Assembly: GCF_024623785.1 (NCBI RefSeq)
Contig: NZ_JANKBZ010000008.1
Span: 1-64,000 of the forward strand
Source of the DNA: Archangium lipolyticum
GTDB lineage: Bacteria > Myxococcota > Myxococcia > Myxococcales > Myxococcaceae
Direction: 5' to 3'
Length of the DNA: 64,000 bases
Below, in pieces: positions 43,315 to 52,205 of this stretch; within the stretch, counting starts at the first letter, position 1; the number at the start of each line of letters is the position of its first letter. The position numbers and the translations under genes are program-made. The notes beneath the pieces are model-generated. The model did not search any database. It saw only the letters and a list, made by a program, of their open reading frames with translations, and was not told where the DNA came from.

Positions 43315-46065
43315 ATGCACTTCCTCCATGTCCGCCGTCTTCTCCTCGTGCTCGCCATCGCGGGAGCCAGCATCGCGGTCGCCCAGCCGAGCACGGAGGG
43401 CAACGTGCTCAGGGTCGCGCTCTCGGGCGAGTACATGCCGTTGCACGGCTTCAAGGACGGGGTCGCCACCGGCTTCGAGGCGGAGCTGGCCCAGCGGTTG
43501 GCCCAACGCCTCGGTGCCACCGCCGTGTTCGTGGATACCCGGCGCGAGTTCGGCAAGGGCTCCGTCGAGGCGGTGGCGAGCGGCGAGGTGGACATCGCCC
43601 TCAACTCCATCACCCCGACTCCGGAGCGTGAGAAGCTCGTGGCCTTCACGTCTCCGTACCTGCTCATGCGCTACCGGCTCGCGGCCAGGTCCGAGACGGT
43701 CGTGGGGAGCCTGGGCCAGGTTCGCGGCCGTGTCGCTGGCACGGCCCTCGCGCTTCGAGCCGTGGAGACGGCCCTCCCCTCGGCCCGGCGCCTTCCGGCC
43801 CCGAGCACCGCCGCCGCGCTCAAGATGCTCCTGGCGGGCAAGGCGGACTTCGTCGCCGATGAAGAGGTCGGGCTGGCCATCGCCATCCAGCAGACACCAT
43901 TGAAGCTCGTGGGCGCGCCCTTTGGCGAGTCTCCCCTGGCCATCGCGGTCCCCAAAGGGGAGGCACGGAGATACGAGAGGGCGCTCGAGCCGCTCTGGCC
44001 GGAGCTCGAGCGGCTCAAGAAGGAGTCGGGCCTCTCCTCCACGTATGAGCTGTCCGTCTTCGTCAAGCAGGACAAGCACGCACGGGTCGAGGCGCTGCTC
44101 TCCGCGGGGGTCGACCCGAACACCCCGGATGAGGACGGCAGGTCACTGCTGCGGGGGGTGTTGGGCGCGAACAGAATCGCCATGGCCCTGCTGCTCATGA
44201 AGGGGGGCGCCTCGCCGCCATCACCCGGCGAGGTGAATGAAGGCGAGCGGAAGGGGCTCTACACGCTGTTCGTCGCCGCGGCTGGCGAAGGCAATCTTCC
44301 CGCCGTGCGTCAGCTGCTCGCCGCGGGCGTCAAGGCCAACGTCAAGGCCGATACGGGGTCGAACCACACCGCGCTCATGCTGGCGAGCGCCCATGACCAT
44401 CGGGAGATGGTCCAGCTGCTCCTCGGCAACGGACCCGGTATCGAGATCCGTGATTTCGAGGGCAAGACGGCCCTGGCGCACGCCGTCCGAGGCGGACGAG
44501 CAGCCATCGTCGACGCACTGCTGAAGGCCGGTGCCAATGCGCGGACCCTGGACACGGCGGGGCGCTCGCCCCTGCATGGTGCCGTCGAACCGGACAGCGT
44601 GGAGCTGCTCCTCTCCGCGGGGGCGGAGCTGGACGCTCGGGACAAATCCTCTTCGACACCGCTCCTCTCCGCGCTCCAACGAAAGAAGCCCGAGGTCGCG
44701 AAGGTCCTCCTGAGGCACAAGGCGGACGTGCGGACCGCCAGCAGCGACGGCACCACGGCACTGCATGCGGCCGCCCGGTTCAGTACCGAGCTCTCCTCCC
44801 TGCTCCTCGAGGCGGGCGCTCCGCTCGACGCGAGCGACTCCTGGGGCAAGACTCCTCTGACCGAGGCCCTGGAGGCCGGGAACCTGGAGGTGGTCGAGCT
44901 CCTGCTCGCCAGGGGCTCCCAACCCAACATCCAGACCCTGTGGCAGGCGGTCAACTGCCAGCACGAGAAGTGCAAACCGCTTCCAGCGCTCTTCGTGAAG
45001 TCCGGCGTCGACATCAACGCGGTGCTGGAGGTGTCGAGGGGCAACACCGCGCTCCACCTCGCGAGCGGGCGCATGCCCCCGGCGGTGACGGAGACCCTGC
45101 TCGCGCTGGGAGCGGACCCCAACCGGAAGAACACCGCCGGAATCATGCCGCTGCAGATCGCGGTGAAGGAGAATCCGCGGGCCGCGTGGCTCCTCGTCGA
45201 CCGCGGTGCCCAGCTCGACGTCCTGGACACGTACGGGTGGACGCCCCTGATGGTGGCCTTGTGGGCCGAGGAATTCGGACTGGCCCGGCGGATGGTCGAA
45301 GCCGGTGCGGATCTCTCGCTCCGCTATCCGAGCAACGGGGAGAACCATCCCCTGCCGTTCGTGACGCTGCTCGCCCGGCGGTTCCCCCAGCCTGGAGCCC
45401 TCGGGGACCTGAGCTCCCTCCTGTGTACCTGGACCAATCGGACGCAGGGCGTGCCCCTGCTGGAGGAGCCCTCGGCGGACGCCCGGGTGGTCGCGACCCT
45501 TCCCTTCATGACCGAGCTCACACCCCAGCGGAAGCGAGGCGCGCCCGTCGAGGTGGAGGGCGCCCGGGGACGCTGGACGCAGGTGACCTGGGAGGGGAAG
45601 ACGGGCTGGATCCTCGATGCCTTCCTCTCCGCGCGCAAGGACCTGCCCACGAGAGGGCTCGAGTACCTGGCGGGCTTCCCGACCACGTGGAACCTGCTCC
45701 GCAAGAGCGGACGGAGCTACACCTATCTGCATGGGTGCACGGGCGAGGCGTTCTTCGGTATCGAGCTCTCGCTCGCCAGCGATGAGAGCCGTGGCGTGAG
45801 GCCCCAGCTGATCATCTTCGGTGGACCGGACAGCAGCTTCTACCGCATCACCGATGTTCGGAGACCCTCGAAGAACACCCTGGAGCTCACCCTCTCCATG
45901 GGCTCGGATGTCTTCACCATCGACTACCAGCGCATCAACGATGCGGTGGGCTTCTGGAGTGGGCGGATCTTCGAAGGACCCTGGGTGCAGGAGGGTGGCA
46001 TGTACCTCGCGGACCACGCACGCCTGTCTCGATTCGATGAAGTCTGTGAACAGGTGGAGGACTGA
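43315..46065 (+). CDS. Periplasmic binding domain-ankyrin-SH3 fusion protein
   Basis: 916 residues. Signal peptide 1-24 (ending SIAVAQ). Residues about 30-245 are a type-3 solute-binding domain of the amino-acid ABC-transporter kind (LRVALSGEYMPLHGFKDGVA; ASGEVDIALNSITPTPEREK; FTSPYL). Residues about 255-700 contain some eleven ankyrin repeats (GKTALAHAVRGGRAAIVDAL; GNTALHLASGRM; GWTPLMVAL). At about 711-771 is a bacterial SH3-like domain (GVPLLEEPSADARVVATLPF; WTQVTWEGKTGWI). A C-terminal domain follows with unknown fold. Binding proteins usually feed transporters; here no transporter genes are near, so it may be a ligand-gated scaffold. Confidence 0.85.
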   Translation: MHFLHVRRLLLVLAIAGASIAVAQPSTEGNVLRVALSGEYMPLHGFKDGVATGFEAELAQRLAQRLGATAVFVDTRREFGKGSVEAVASGEVDIALNSITPTPEREKLVAFTSPYLLMRYRLAARSETVVGSLGQVRGRVAGTALALRAVETALPSARRLPAPSTAAALKMLLAGKADFVADEEVGLAIAIQQTPLKLVGAPFGESPLAIAVPKGEARRYERALEPLWPELERLKKESGLSSTYELSVFVKQDKHARVEALLSAGVDPNTPDEDGRSLLRGVLGANRIAMALLLMKGGASPPSPGEVNEGERKGLYTLFVAAAGEGNLPAVRQLLAAGVKANVKADTGSNHTALMLASAHDHREMVQLLLGNGPGIEIRDFEGKTALAHAVRGGRAAIVDALLKAGANARTLDTAGRSPLHGAVEPDSVELLLSAGAELDARDKSSSTPLLSALQRKKPEVAKVLLRHKADVRTASSDGTTALHAAARFSTELSSLLLEAGAPLDASDSWGKTPLTEALEAGNLEVVELLLARGSQPNIQTLWQAVNCQHEKCKPLPALFVKSGVDINAVLEVSRGNTALHLASGRMPPAVTETLLALGADPNRKNTAGIMPLQIAVKENPRAAWLLVDRGAQLDVLDTYGWTPLMVALWAEEFGLARRMVEAGADLSLRYPSNGENHPLPFVTLLARRFPQPGALGDLSSLLCTWTNRTQGVPLLEEPSADARVVATLPFMTELTPQRKRGAPVEVEGARGRWTQVTWEGKTGWILDAFLSARKDLPTRGLEYLAGFPTTWNLLRKSGRSYTYLHGCTGEAFFGIELSLASDESRGVRPQLIIFGGPDSSFYRITDVRRPSKNTLELTLSMGSDVFTIDYQRINDAVGFWSGRIFEGPWVQEGGMYLADHARLSRFDEVCEQVED

Positions 46066-46113
46066 GCCCCCTGAACATCACCTCCTGAGGTGCGCCTCCT
46101 CCGGCGGCGCGAC

Positions 46114-47088
46114 TCATGATGAAGCTCCAACGGGGTTGCCCGCCGCGACGAGGGCGATGTCTCCGGGCCAGATCGCGGCGAGGCGTTCCGCCGCCCTCCA
46201 GGCGCGGAGGCCGGAGCGGCAGACGAGCACCGCGCGCTGGCCGGGTTCGGGCAGGTCCATGCCGGGGCCGACCTCGGCCACGCTCATGCGCCGCGCTCCG
46301 GGGTGGATCAGCGGGGCCTCATCTACCCCGCGCAGATCGATGGTCAGGTCTCCTCGCGTAATCTCGGAAGGGGAGACGAAGCGCGGCGCACGCGCGGGCT
46401 CCTCTGCCCCATCGAAGCGGAAGCCGCCAGCGCGGAAGGTCGCGCCGTCGAAGGTGACGAGGCGCCCGAGTACACCTGCCTCCCCCGAGAGCAGCGCCAG
46501 CGCCATCTGCGCCTGCAGCGCACCGATCACGCCCACGACAGGGCCGAGCACGCCAGTTTCGGCACAGCTGCCCATCCGCTGCGGCAGGTCGGGGAAGACC
46601 GCACGCAGGCTCGGTGCGCCGCCGCAGAAACCGCCCGCGTAGCCCTCGCGCCCCGTGACGGAGGCGGAGAGGAACGGGAGGCCCCGCGCCAGGCACAGGT
46701 CCGAGAGGATGTAGCTGACCGCGAAACTGTCGGCGCAGTCGAGGATCAGCTCGCAGCCCTCGATGAGCTTCGGGGCGTTGGCGGGCTCCAGCGCGGCCAC
46801 CACGGGCTCCACCACGCTCTCCGGATTGAGCCCGGCGAGGTGGCGGGCGCAGGCTTCGGCCTTGGGCTGGCCGAGGTCGCCCATGCGGAAGAGCGTCTGG
46901 CGGTGCAGGTTGCTCTCCTCCACCCGGTCGTGCTCGACGAGGCGGATGTGCCCTACCCCAGCCCCGACGAGATATTGCAGCACCGGCGCGCCGAGGCCCC
47001 CCGCCCCCACGACGAGGAGCCGCGCCGCCCGGAGCCGCTCCTGAGCGCCCTCCCCCAGCACGGCGGTCTGACGGGCATAGCGGCTCAC
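46114..47088 (-). CDS. thiF: ThiS adenylyltransferase ThiF with rhodanese domain
   Basis: 324 residues from a GTG at 47088 that overlaps the thiE stop (GTGA). ThiF activates the C-terminus of ThiS by adenylation so sulfur can be added. The E1-like ATP site is VVGAGGLGAPVLQYLVGAGV with DRVEESNLHRQ and R in the Q-rich loop; LDCADSFAVSYILSDLC and GSCAETGVLGPVVG follow. Residues about 245-324 form a rhodanese-like domain with active-site loop VCRSGLR, so sulfur transfer may be built in. The paired zinc CxxC motifs of E. coli ThiF are not seen. Last gene of the thi operon. Confidence 0.85.
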   Translation of the reverse strand: MSRYARQTAVLGEGAQERLRAARLLVVGAGGLGAPVLQYLVGAGVGHIRLVEHDRVEESNLHRQTLFRMGDLGQPKAEACARHLAGLNPESVVEPVVAALEPANAPKLIEGCELILDCADSFAVSYILSDLCLARGLPFLSASVTGREGYAGGFCGGAPSLRAVFPDLPQRMGSCAETGVLGPVVGVIGALQAQMALALLSGEAGVLGRLVTFDGATFRAGGFRFDGAEEPARAPRFVSPSEITRGDLTIDLRGVDEAPLIHPGARRMSVAEVGPGMDLPEPGQRAVLVCRSGLRAWRAAERLAAIWPGDIALVAAGNPVGASS

Positions 47089-47681
47089 CGCGTCACCTCC
47101 ATCCATTCGGCGATCCGCGCCTCCGGGTTCGGGTTGAGCGTGATGTCGGTCACGACCGAGACGATGTCGGCCCCCGCCGCGAAGACGCCCGGGGCACGGG
47201 CGGTGCTCATGCCGCCGATGGCGACGAGGGGGAGGTCGCCAATCAGACGTTTCCATTCCGTCACCCGCTCCAGTCCCTGCTGGTGCCATCTCATCTGCTT
47301 GAGGCGGGTGGGATAGACCGGCCCCAGCGCGACGTAGTCGGGCTTCAGCGAGAGGGCGCGGTCGAGCTCGGCAGGGTCATGGGTGCTGATGCCGAGGCGC
47401 AGCCCCGCGCGGCGGATGGCGGGGAGGTCGGCACCGTCCAGATCCTCCTGCCCCAGATGCACCCAGTCGCAGCCCTCCTCGATGGCGATCCGCCAGTGAT
47501 CGTTGACCACCAGCACGGCGCCGGCCTCGCGGCAGAGGTCTCGGGCGGAGGCGATCTGTCGGCGCAGGTCGTCCGGTGCGCGGTCCTTGAGACGGAGCTG
47601 GACGAGCTTCACGCCCAGGGGGAGCGCCCGGGGCAGCCAGGCCACGTCGTCGAAGATCGGGTAGAAACGGTCGAGCGTCAC
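47085..47681 (-). CDS. thiE: Thiamine phosphate synthase
   Basis: 198 residues from a GTG at 47681 that overlaps the thiG stop as GTGA. ThiE joins the thiazole phosphate and pyrimidine pyrophosphate halves of thiamine. The TIM-barrel motifs are [58 protein letters not shown] and VAIGGMS. All genes of this operon overlap or nearly overlap, so it is one mRNA under the TPP riboswitch. Confidence 0.9.
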   Translation of the reverse strand: MTLDRFYPIFDDVAWLPRALPLGVKLVQLRLKDRAPDDLRRQIASARDLCREAGAVLVVNDHWRIAIEEGCDWVHLGQEDLDGADLPAIRRAGLRLGISTHDPAELDRALSLKPDYVALGPVYPTRLKQMRWHQQGLERVTEWKRLIGDLPLVAIGGMSTARAPGVFAAGADIVSVVTDITLNPNPEARIAEWMEVTR

Positions 47682-48448
47682 AGGAAGGCCTTTCCGAGCA
47701 CCGGAGTGGAGGGCGCGGCCATGTCGCGCGGCGGCATCGGGCCGGCGCCGTGCGCGAGGCGCCCGGCCTCCAGCGCCTTCGAGAAGCCCTCGGCCATCGC
47801 CACGGGATCGCCCGCCTTGGCGACGGCGGTGTTCAGGAGCACCGCGTCGAAGCCCATCTCCATCGCCGCGGCCGCCTGGCTCGGCAGGCCCAGCCCCGCG
47901 TCGATCACCATCGGCACGTCGGGGAAGTGCGCGCGCAGGCTGCGCAGGGCATAGGGATTGAGAAGTCCCAGCCCCGTCCCGATCGGCGCGCCCCACGGCA
48001 TCAGCACCTCGCAGCCCGCCTGCAAGAGGCGGTCGGCGAGCACCAGATCCTCGGTCATGTAGGGGAAGACCTTGAAGCCCTCGGCCACGAGGATCCGCGC
48101 GGCCTCGACCAGGCCGAAGGGATCGGGCTGGAGCGTGTCGGCATTGCCTATCACCTCGAGCTTGATCCAATCGGTCTCGAAGAGCTCGCGCGCCATCCGG
48201 GCGGTGGTGACCGCCTCGCGGGCGCTGTGGCAGCCGGCGGTGTTGGGGAGCACCCGCACGCCGAGCCCCGAGATCAGGCGCCAGAAATCCTGCCCCGCCC
48301 GCTCGCCCCCCGCCTCGCGGCGGACCGAGACGGTGGCGACGCCCGCGCCCGAGCGGCGGAAGGCCTCGGCCAGCACAGCGGGCGAGGGATATTGCGCGGT
48401 GCCCAGCATCAGGGGCGAGGCGACTTCGGTTCCGTAGAAGACCGGCAT
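47678..48448 (-). CDS. thiG: Thiazole synthase
   Basis: 256 residues. ThiG builds the thiazole ring of thiamine from DXP, dehydroglycine and sulfur carried by ThiS. Motifs: [40 protein letters not shown], the Schiff-base Lys in [29 protein letters not shown] and [11 protein letters not shown]. Normal length. Starts four bases after the thiS stop. Confidence 0.95.
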   Translation of the reverse strand: MPVFYGTEVASPLMLGTAQYPSPAVLAEAFRRSGAGVATVSVRREAGGERAGQDFWRLISGLGVRVLPNTAGCHSAREAVTTARMARELFETDWIKLEVIGNADTLQPDPFGLVEAARILVAEGFKVFPYMTEDLVLADRLLQAGCEVLMPWGAPIGTGLGLLNPYALRSLRAHFPDVPMVIDAGLGLPSQAAAAMEMGFDAVLLNTAVAKAGDPVAMAEGFSKALEAGRLAHGAGPMPPRDMAAPSTPVLGKAFL

Positions 48449-48452
48449 CGGC

Positions 48453-48650
48453 TCAGCCCCCCTGCCGGGGAGTGACGATCTCCACCCGGTCGCCTGCGGC
48501 GAGACGCAGCCCGTCGCGCGCGGCGGCGGGCACGAAGGCCTCGTTCACAGCCGTCGCGACCCTGGCCTCGCCATGGCCCAGTTCGAGGAGGAGCGCGCCG
48601 AGCGTCTCGCTCACCGTCTCGCGTGTTTCGCCATTCACGGTGATCTTCAT
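48453..48650 (-). CDS. thiS: Sulfur carrier protein ThiS
   Basis: 65 residues, ubiquitin-like fold, with the essential C-terminal Gly-Gly (VTPRQGG). It carries the sulfur as a thiocarboxylate. [20 protein letters not shown] at the start is typical. It overlaps the thiO stop by four bases. Confidence 0.95.
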   Translation of the reverse strand: MKITVNGETRETVSETLGALLLELGHGEARVATAVNEAFVPAAARDGLRLAAGDRVEIVTPRQGG

Positions 48651-49618
48651 TGCAGGAGCTCCACGTGTTCGCCGGACAGAAGGTGGTCAGCCGCCATCCG
48701 CGCCAGAACCGGCGCCATCAGGTAGCCGTGGCGGTAGAGGCCGTTGAGGAAGAGCGTGCCGTCACGCCGGATGAGGCGCGGGACGTTGTCGGGGAAGGCG
48801 GGCCGCGCATCGGCACCAATCTCGAGGATCTCCGCCTCGCCGAAGGCCGGATGCAGCGCATAGGCGGCGCTGAGCAGCTCCAGGACCGAGCGGACGCTCG
48901 CGCGCCCGCGCTCGGCGCTTTCGATCATCGTGGCGCCGAGCATGTAGATGCCGTCGCCTCTGGGGACGAGATAGATGGGGATCCGCGGGTGGAGGAGCCG
49001 GATCGGGCGCGAGAGGGCGAGGTCGGGGAGGCGCAGCACCAGCATCTCGCCCTTCACGCCGCGGAGCTCGGGGAGCGCGTCGCGAGCGGCAAGGCCCCGG
49101 CAGTCGATGCGCTGGCCCTCGGGCGCGGTCCGCGCGAAGGCGACGCCGAGCGCCGCGGCTCGGGCGCGCAGGGTGGAGAGGGCCACGCGCGGCGTCAGAT
49201 GCGCCTCGGTCGGGAAGAAGAGCCCGCGGTGGAAGCGGCCGTCGAGCTCGGGTTCGAGCGCGGAGATCTCCTCGCCGCCCATCCACTGGTGCTCCCGCGT
49301 CCGGGCGGCGAAGCGGTCGAGCTCGGCCCGGTCACGGCCCAGGGCGAGGACCAGCGTGCCGCGGCGGATGACCTCCACCCCCTGCGCCGCCCACCAGTCG
49401 GCGGCGCTCTGGCCGAGCCGGATCACCGGCTCCTCGGCCGTCTCTCCCTCGCAAAAGGGAGCGAGCATCCCGCCCGCCCACCAGGAACAGGCCTGGGGAC
49501 CCGGTTCGGGCTGGAGATCGACCAGCGTCACCCGCCCGCCGCGGCTCGCGAGCTCGACGGCGGTGCAGAGGCCCATGACCCCGGCGCCGAGAACGGAGAA
49601 GGTTGTGGACGTCCGCAT
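48647..49618 (-). CDS. thiO: Glycine oxidase ThiO
   Basis: 323 residues from the ATG at 49618 (GAGGAAG upstream). It is an FAD-dependent oxidase that makes dehydroglycine (glycine imine) for the thiazole ring under aerobic conditions. The FAD-binding GxGxxG is FSVLGAGVMGLCTAVELASRGG; WWAGGMLAPFCEGE, YLVPRGDGIYMLGATMIES and LFLNGLYRHGYLMAP are also typical. First gene of the operon, about 86 bases after the riboswitch. The thiO-S-G-E-F order is common in alphaproteobacteria. Confidence 0.9.
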   Translation of the reverse strand: MRTSTTFSVLGAGVMGLCTAVELASRGGRVTLVDLQPEPGPQACSWWAGGMLAPFCEGETAEEPVIRLGQSAADWWAAQGVEVIRRGTLVLALGRDRAELDRFAARTREHQWMGGEEISALEPELDGRFHRGLFFPTEAHLTPRVALSTLRARAAALGVAFARTAPEGQRIDCRGLAARDALPELRGVKGEMLVLRLPDLALSRPIRLLHPRIPIYLVPRGDGIYMLGATMIESAERGRASVRSVLELLSAAYALHPAFGEAEILEIGADARPAFPDNVPRLIRRDGTLFLNGLYRHGYLMAPVLARMAADHLLSGEHVELLQ

Positions 49619-49703
49619 CGCGCTTCCTCTCGTCGGAACCGGCGGGGGGTTCAGAGGAAGCTCCGGGGCCACGACCAGGAGATCGCGCGCGCCCTTGCTG
49701 CTC

Positions 49704-49788
49704 TCCGTTCCCTACGCCGGTCCTAGCCGGATCAGGTTCGATGGGTTGGCACCTGGCCTCTCAGCCCCCGGGAAGGGGCACCCCAACG
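49704..49788 (-). promoter_or_regulatory. TPP riboswitch (THI element)
   Basis: On the minus strand the conserved elements read GGGGTGCC, GGGGCTGAGAGG, ACCCATCGAACCTGATCCGG, then CTAGGACCGGCGTAGGGAA. These are the CUGAGA and ACCYxxxGAACCUGAUCxxG...CGxAGGGAA signatures of the thiamine pyrophosphate riboswitch. It lies directly before thiO and should switch the operon off when TPP is plentiful. Confidence 0.95.
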
Positions 49789-49799
49789 GAATGACGCAT

Positions 49800-50214
49800 G
49801 GCTAGCAGCCGGGCAAAGCGACGGCAAGTCTGGCGCATGGGCCATCGCTTCATTTCCGACTGCTGCGAGAAGGCGGTCTGCCTGAGAGGGCCGGAGGCGG
49901 TGCGCTTCGTCGGGGCGATGCCACCCGTCCTCCGCTCCAGCCCTCCCTCCAGGGGCCTCCTATACGCGAAGGCTAATAGCATCCGCCGCGAAGCGCGGCA
50001 GTGAACCCACTCTCGATAAAAAGAGACAGGCCGCGGCCGGGTTATGCATTTCGCACTTTTCCCAATCACCTCCGACTCCAAGCATGCTCCCTCGGACAGC
50101 AAGAGGGCATGCTGTCATGACTCGCCGGTGCGAACCTGGACCAGTGACTGTCTTCATCGGGCCGAACAACTCGGCCAAAAGACGGCTGCTCCGGAAGTTC
50201 GCTCATTAGAAAGC
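49800..50214. other. No supported gene
   Basis: Several short frames overlap here on both strands but none has a ribosome site plus a credible protein. The thi promoter must lie near 49790-49900. The right part adjoins the transposase remnant. Confidence 0.35.
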
Positions 50215-50660
50215 GCACCTGGTTGGGGACACCCGCCGTTGCTCGCTGCTTCCTGCTACGTGCCCACTCCTCGGGCAGGTACAGCCGCATGGCGATGCAA
50301 CTGCGGCCTTTCTCTCCCGCCAGGTGCAGGCTGACCGCTACCTGGCAGTTTTCGGTACGGCCCAACGTTCCTGCGTACTGCCGGGCCACTCCCACCGAGT
50401 GTATGCCCTTCTTGGCAAAGCCCGTGTCGTCCAGCACGAAGGCTTACAGTCCGGGCAACTCTTCCTCCATCTTCATGGCCAGGCGCCGCCGGACCTCGTC
50501 GTCGCTCCAGTTGGAAGCCGAGACGCACTGCTGCAGCCGCTGACGCATGGCATCCACCTGCGCCTCATCCTCCACCAGCCGGGCGGCCATCGGCTCGATG
50601 CTTTTGCGCTCTCCGTCCAGAATGTTCATTGTCTCGAGCGAGACCATCGAGCAGGAAGTC
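50215..50660 (-). pseudogene. IS701-like transposase fragment (N-terminal half)
   Basis: A minus-strand frame reads ERKSIEPMAARLVED, then SNWSDDEVRRRLAMKMEEEL, a TAA stop at 50444-50446, and in the same frame AFVLDDTGFAKKGIHSVGVA, then QYAGTLGRTENCQVAVSLHL and MRLYLPEEW. This matches IS701-type DDE transposases (VLDDTGFAKKG is diagnostic, with a catalytic Asp). One nonsense codon replaces what should be a Gln or Glu. Homology stops near 50215 after AGVPNQVRF, so the C-terminal half is missing. Its upstream end has replaced the tail of the TetR gene. Confidence 0.75.
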
Positions 50661-51323
50661 AAGGCCTTTCCTGAAAGTGCCGTCCCAGTCGTCATCCAAC
50701 AGCAGACGAGAGCGTTCGATTGTCGGATAGCGTTCGCTGAGACGTGTAAGGCGCTGCTGCGCGGCGACCCTGTCGTCGTCAGAAAGGTCGACGCTCCCCC
50801 GGGTGATGGTGGCGCCCATCACATAGTTCCAGAGCGACCATATCGCGACGTTCAGATCCGCGTCCGCCACACCGGCTCTGGACAAAGTCTTGCTCAGCAG
50901 CTCCAGGCGACTGAGGATGTTCGGGCCGAGCGCCCGGCGCGGCAACAGCGATGCCGACCATGGATGGCGCAGCATGCTGGCGCGCCAGTCTTCGAGCATA
51001 TGAACGACATCCCCACGCCAGTCTCGAGACTCAGCCATTTGCGGCGGTCCGGGATATTCGAGCACCGAGTCGAGCGCCAAATCAAAGACCTCCTCTTTGT
51101 TGTCGACGTGCCAATATAGGCTCATCGCGCTCGAGCCGAGGCGTTCGGCCAGCCGACGCATCGTCAATCCGTCGACTCCTTGGGCGTCCAGCAGCTCTAC
51201 CGCAGTCGCCACGATACGTTCCAGAGAGAGAGGCGGTTCACTGCGCGGTTCCTGCGCGGGCTGGGGTGACACATTTATCCGTTCAGACTGTTTGCCCCGG
51301 GCGCCGCTCCGTTTGGATGCCAT
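50565..51323 (-). CDS. TetR-family regulator with altered C-terminus
   Basis: 252 residues. The N-terminal HTH is LSLERIVATAVELLDAQGVDGLTMRRLAERLGSSAMSLYWHVDNKEEVFDLALD, typical of TetR proteins with a TetR_C-type core (MLRHPWSASLLPRRALGPNI). From about residue 228 (GLARDN...) the frame enters the adjoining transposase remnant, so the last about 25 residues are foreign. The core is intact and may still work. It is divergent from the RidA-like gene across a region with paired palindromes, so it probably represses that gene and itself. Confidence 0.8.
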   Translation of the reverse strand: MASKRSGARGKQSERINVSPQPAQEPRSEPPLSLERIVATAVELLDAQGVDGLTMRRLAERLGSSAMSLYWHVDNKEEVFDLALDSVLEYPGPPQMAESRDWRGDVVHMLEDWRASMLRHPWSASLLPRRALGPNILSRLELLSKTLSRAGVADADLNVAIWSLWNYVMGATITRGSVDLSDDDRVAAQQRLTRLSERYPTIERSRLLLDDDWDGTFRKGLDFLLDGLARDNEHSGRRAQKHRADGRPAGGG

Positions 51324-51342
51324 CTGTCTTCCTCAGCGATTG

Positions 51343-51386
51343 ACTCGTACAACGTACGGTGCTATCAATCGTACGCCGTACGACTC
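51343..51386. promoter_or_regulatory. Putative TetR operator (paired CGTAC palindromes)
   Basis: Four CGTAC/GTACG blocks in about 40 bases: CGTACAACGTACGG and CGTACGCCGTACGAC, separated by about ten bases. They lie between the divergent TetR and RidA-like starts, the usual place for a TetR operator. Confidence 0.6.
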
Positions 51387-51465
51387 TATCGCATGGGCGA
51401 GTTGAAGTTCAATCCTGTAGGCCGCGAGGTACGTTGCTCGCGGTCCTCAGAGCCAAGAGAAAATC

Positions 51466-51954
51466 ATGTCACGTGCAATCAAGCACGTGTTTATCGGAGG
51501 GCTAATCATCATGACCATGGGCGTTCCCACTGCGACGACAGCTAACGAGAACGAGCTCAAGCTGACCATCGTCAATCCCCAAAACCTCTACGACCCGACG
51601 CCGAATGGTTACAGCACAGCGGTGATCATGCCCCGCGACGCCCGGGTAGCCTACATCTCCGGACAGGGCGGCCAAGACAGCACGGGAGCCCTGTCGGCTG
51701 ACTTCGCCGTCCAGGTTGAGCAGGCCTACGCAAATTTGCGCACCGCCCTCGATGCTCTCGGTGCCAGGCCGGATCAGGTCGCCAAGCTCACGGTCTTCGT
51801 GGTCGATCACGACATGTCCAAGCTCGAGGTGTTGACCAAGAACGTCAAGAAAATGTTCGGCAAGGCACTGCCGGCGCAGACGCTGATTCCCGTCCCCAAG
51901 CTTGCAATTGACCCCATGCTGTTCGAGGTCGAAGCGGTCGTCATTCTAAAATAG
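51466..51954 (+). CDS. Exported RidA-like protein
   Basis: 162 residues. The N-terminus IKHVFIGGLIIMTMGVPTATTA looks like a signal peptide. The RidA/YjgF fold follows: YSTAVIMPRDARVAYISGQG, FAVQVEQAYANLRTALDALG, KLTVFVVDHDMSKL, FEVEAVVIL. RidA deaminates reactive imines using an Arg in a PAR(S/T) motif; here that position reads PAQT, so the catalytic Arg appears replaced by Gln. It may bind a ligand without deaminase activity, outside the cytoplasm. Controlled, it seems, by the divergent TetR gene. Confidence 0.8.
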   Translation: MSRAIKHVFIGGLIIMTMGVPTATTANENELKLTIVNPQNLYDPTPNGYSTAVIMPRDARVAYISGQGGQDSTGALSADFAVQVEQAYANLRTALDALGARPDQVAKLTVFVVDHDMSKLEVLTKNVKKMFGKALPAQTLIPVPKLAIDPMLFEVEAVVILK

Positions 51955-52044
51955 TGGCGCCGACGGCTCAGGCACGATTGTCACTGCAGTCGAGGAGAGG
52001 GGGATGCTCGGGTGGCCGGCGTCGACACTCTCCCTGCGCAGGGG

Positions 52045-52150
52045 GGCGGGCCACCGCGCCGTTGGAGGAGCTCACCCGGCGTGGGCTGCCCTACGTGGTG
52101 GGAGTGCAGGGCACGCACAAGGTGTGGCCGCCGGGTGTGGCCCCTCATCA
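52045..52150 (+). pseudogene. IS701-like transposase fragment (central part)
   Basis: A plus-strand stretch reads LEELTRRGLPYVVGVQGTHK and VWPPGVAP, the part of IS701-type transposases that follows the region at 50215-50660 in the protein. It is in the opposite orientation, so the element was split and one piece inverted around the TetR/RidA pair. 51955-52044 shows nothing else. Confidence 0.65.
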
Positions 52151-52205
52151 TGGAAGTTGATGTTTGACTGCCCTAGGCTTCACGCCATGAATGTCTCCGC
52201 GTTCG
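52150..52205 (+). repeat. LysR promoter/5'-end segment, first copy
   Basis: TGGAAGTTGATGTTTGAC ... CTTCACGCCATGAATGTCTC matches 53658-53712 with scattered differences. It covers the promoter and first codons of the LysR gene. Confidence 0.55.
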
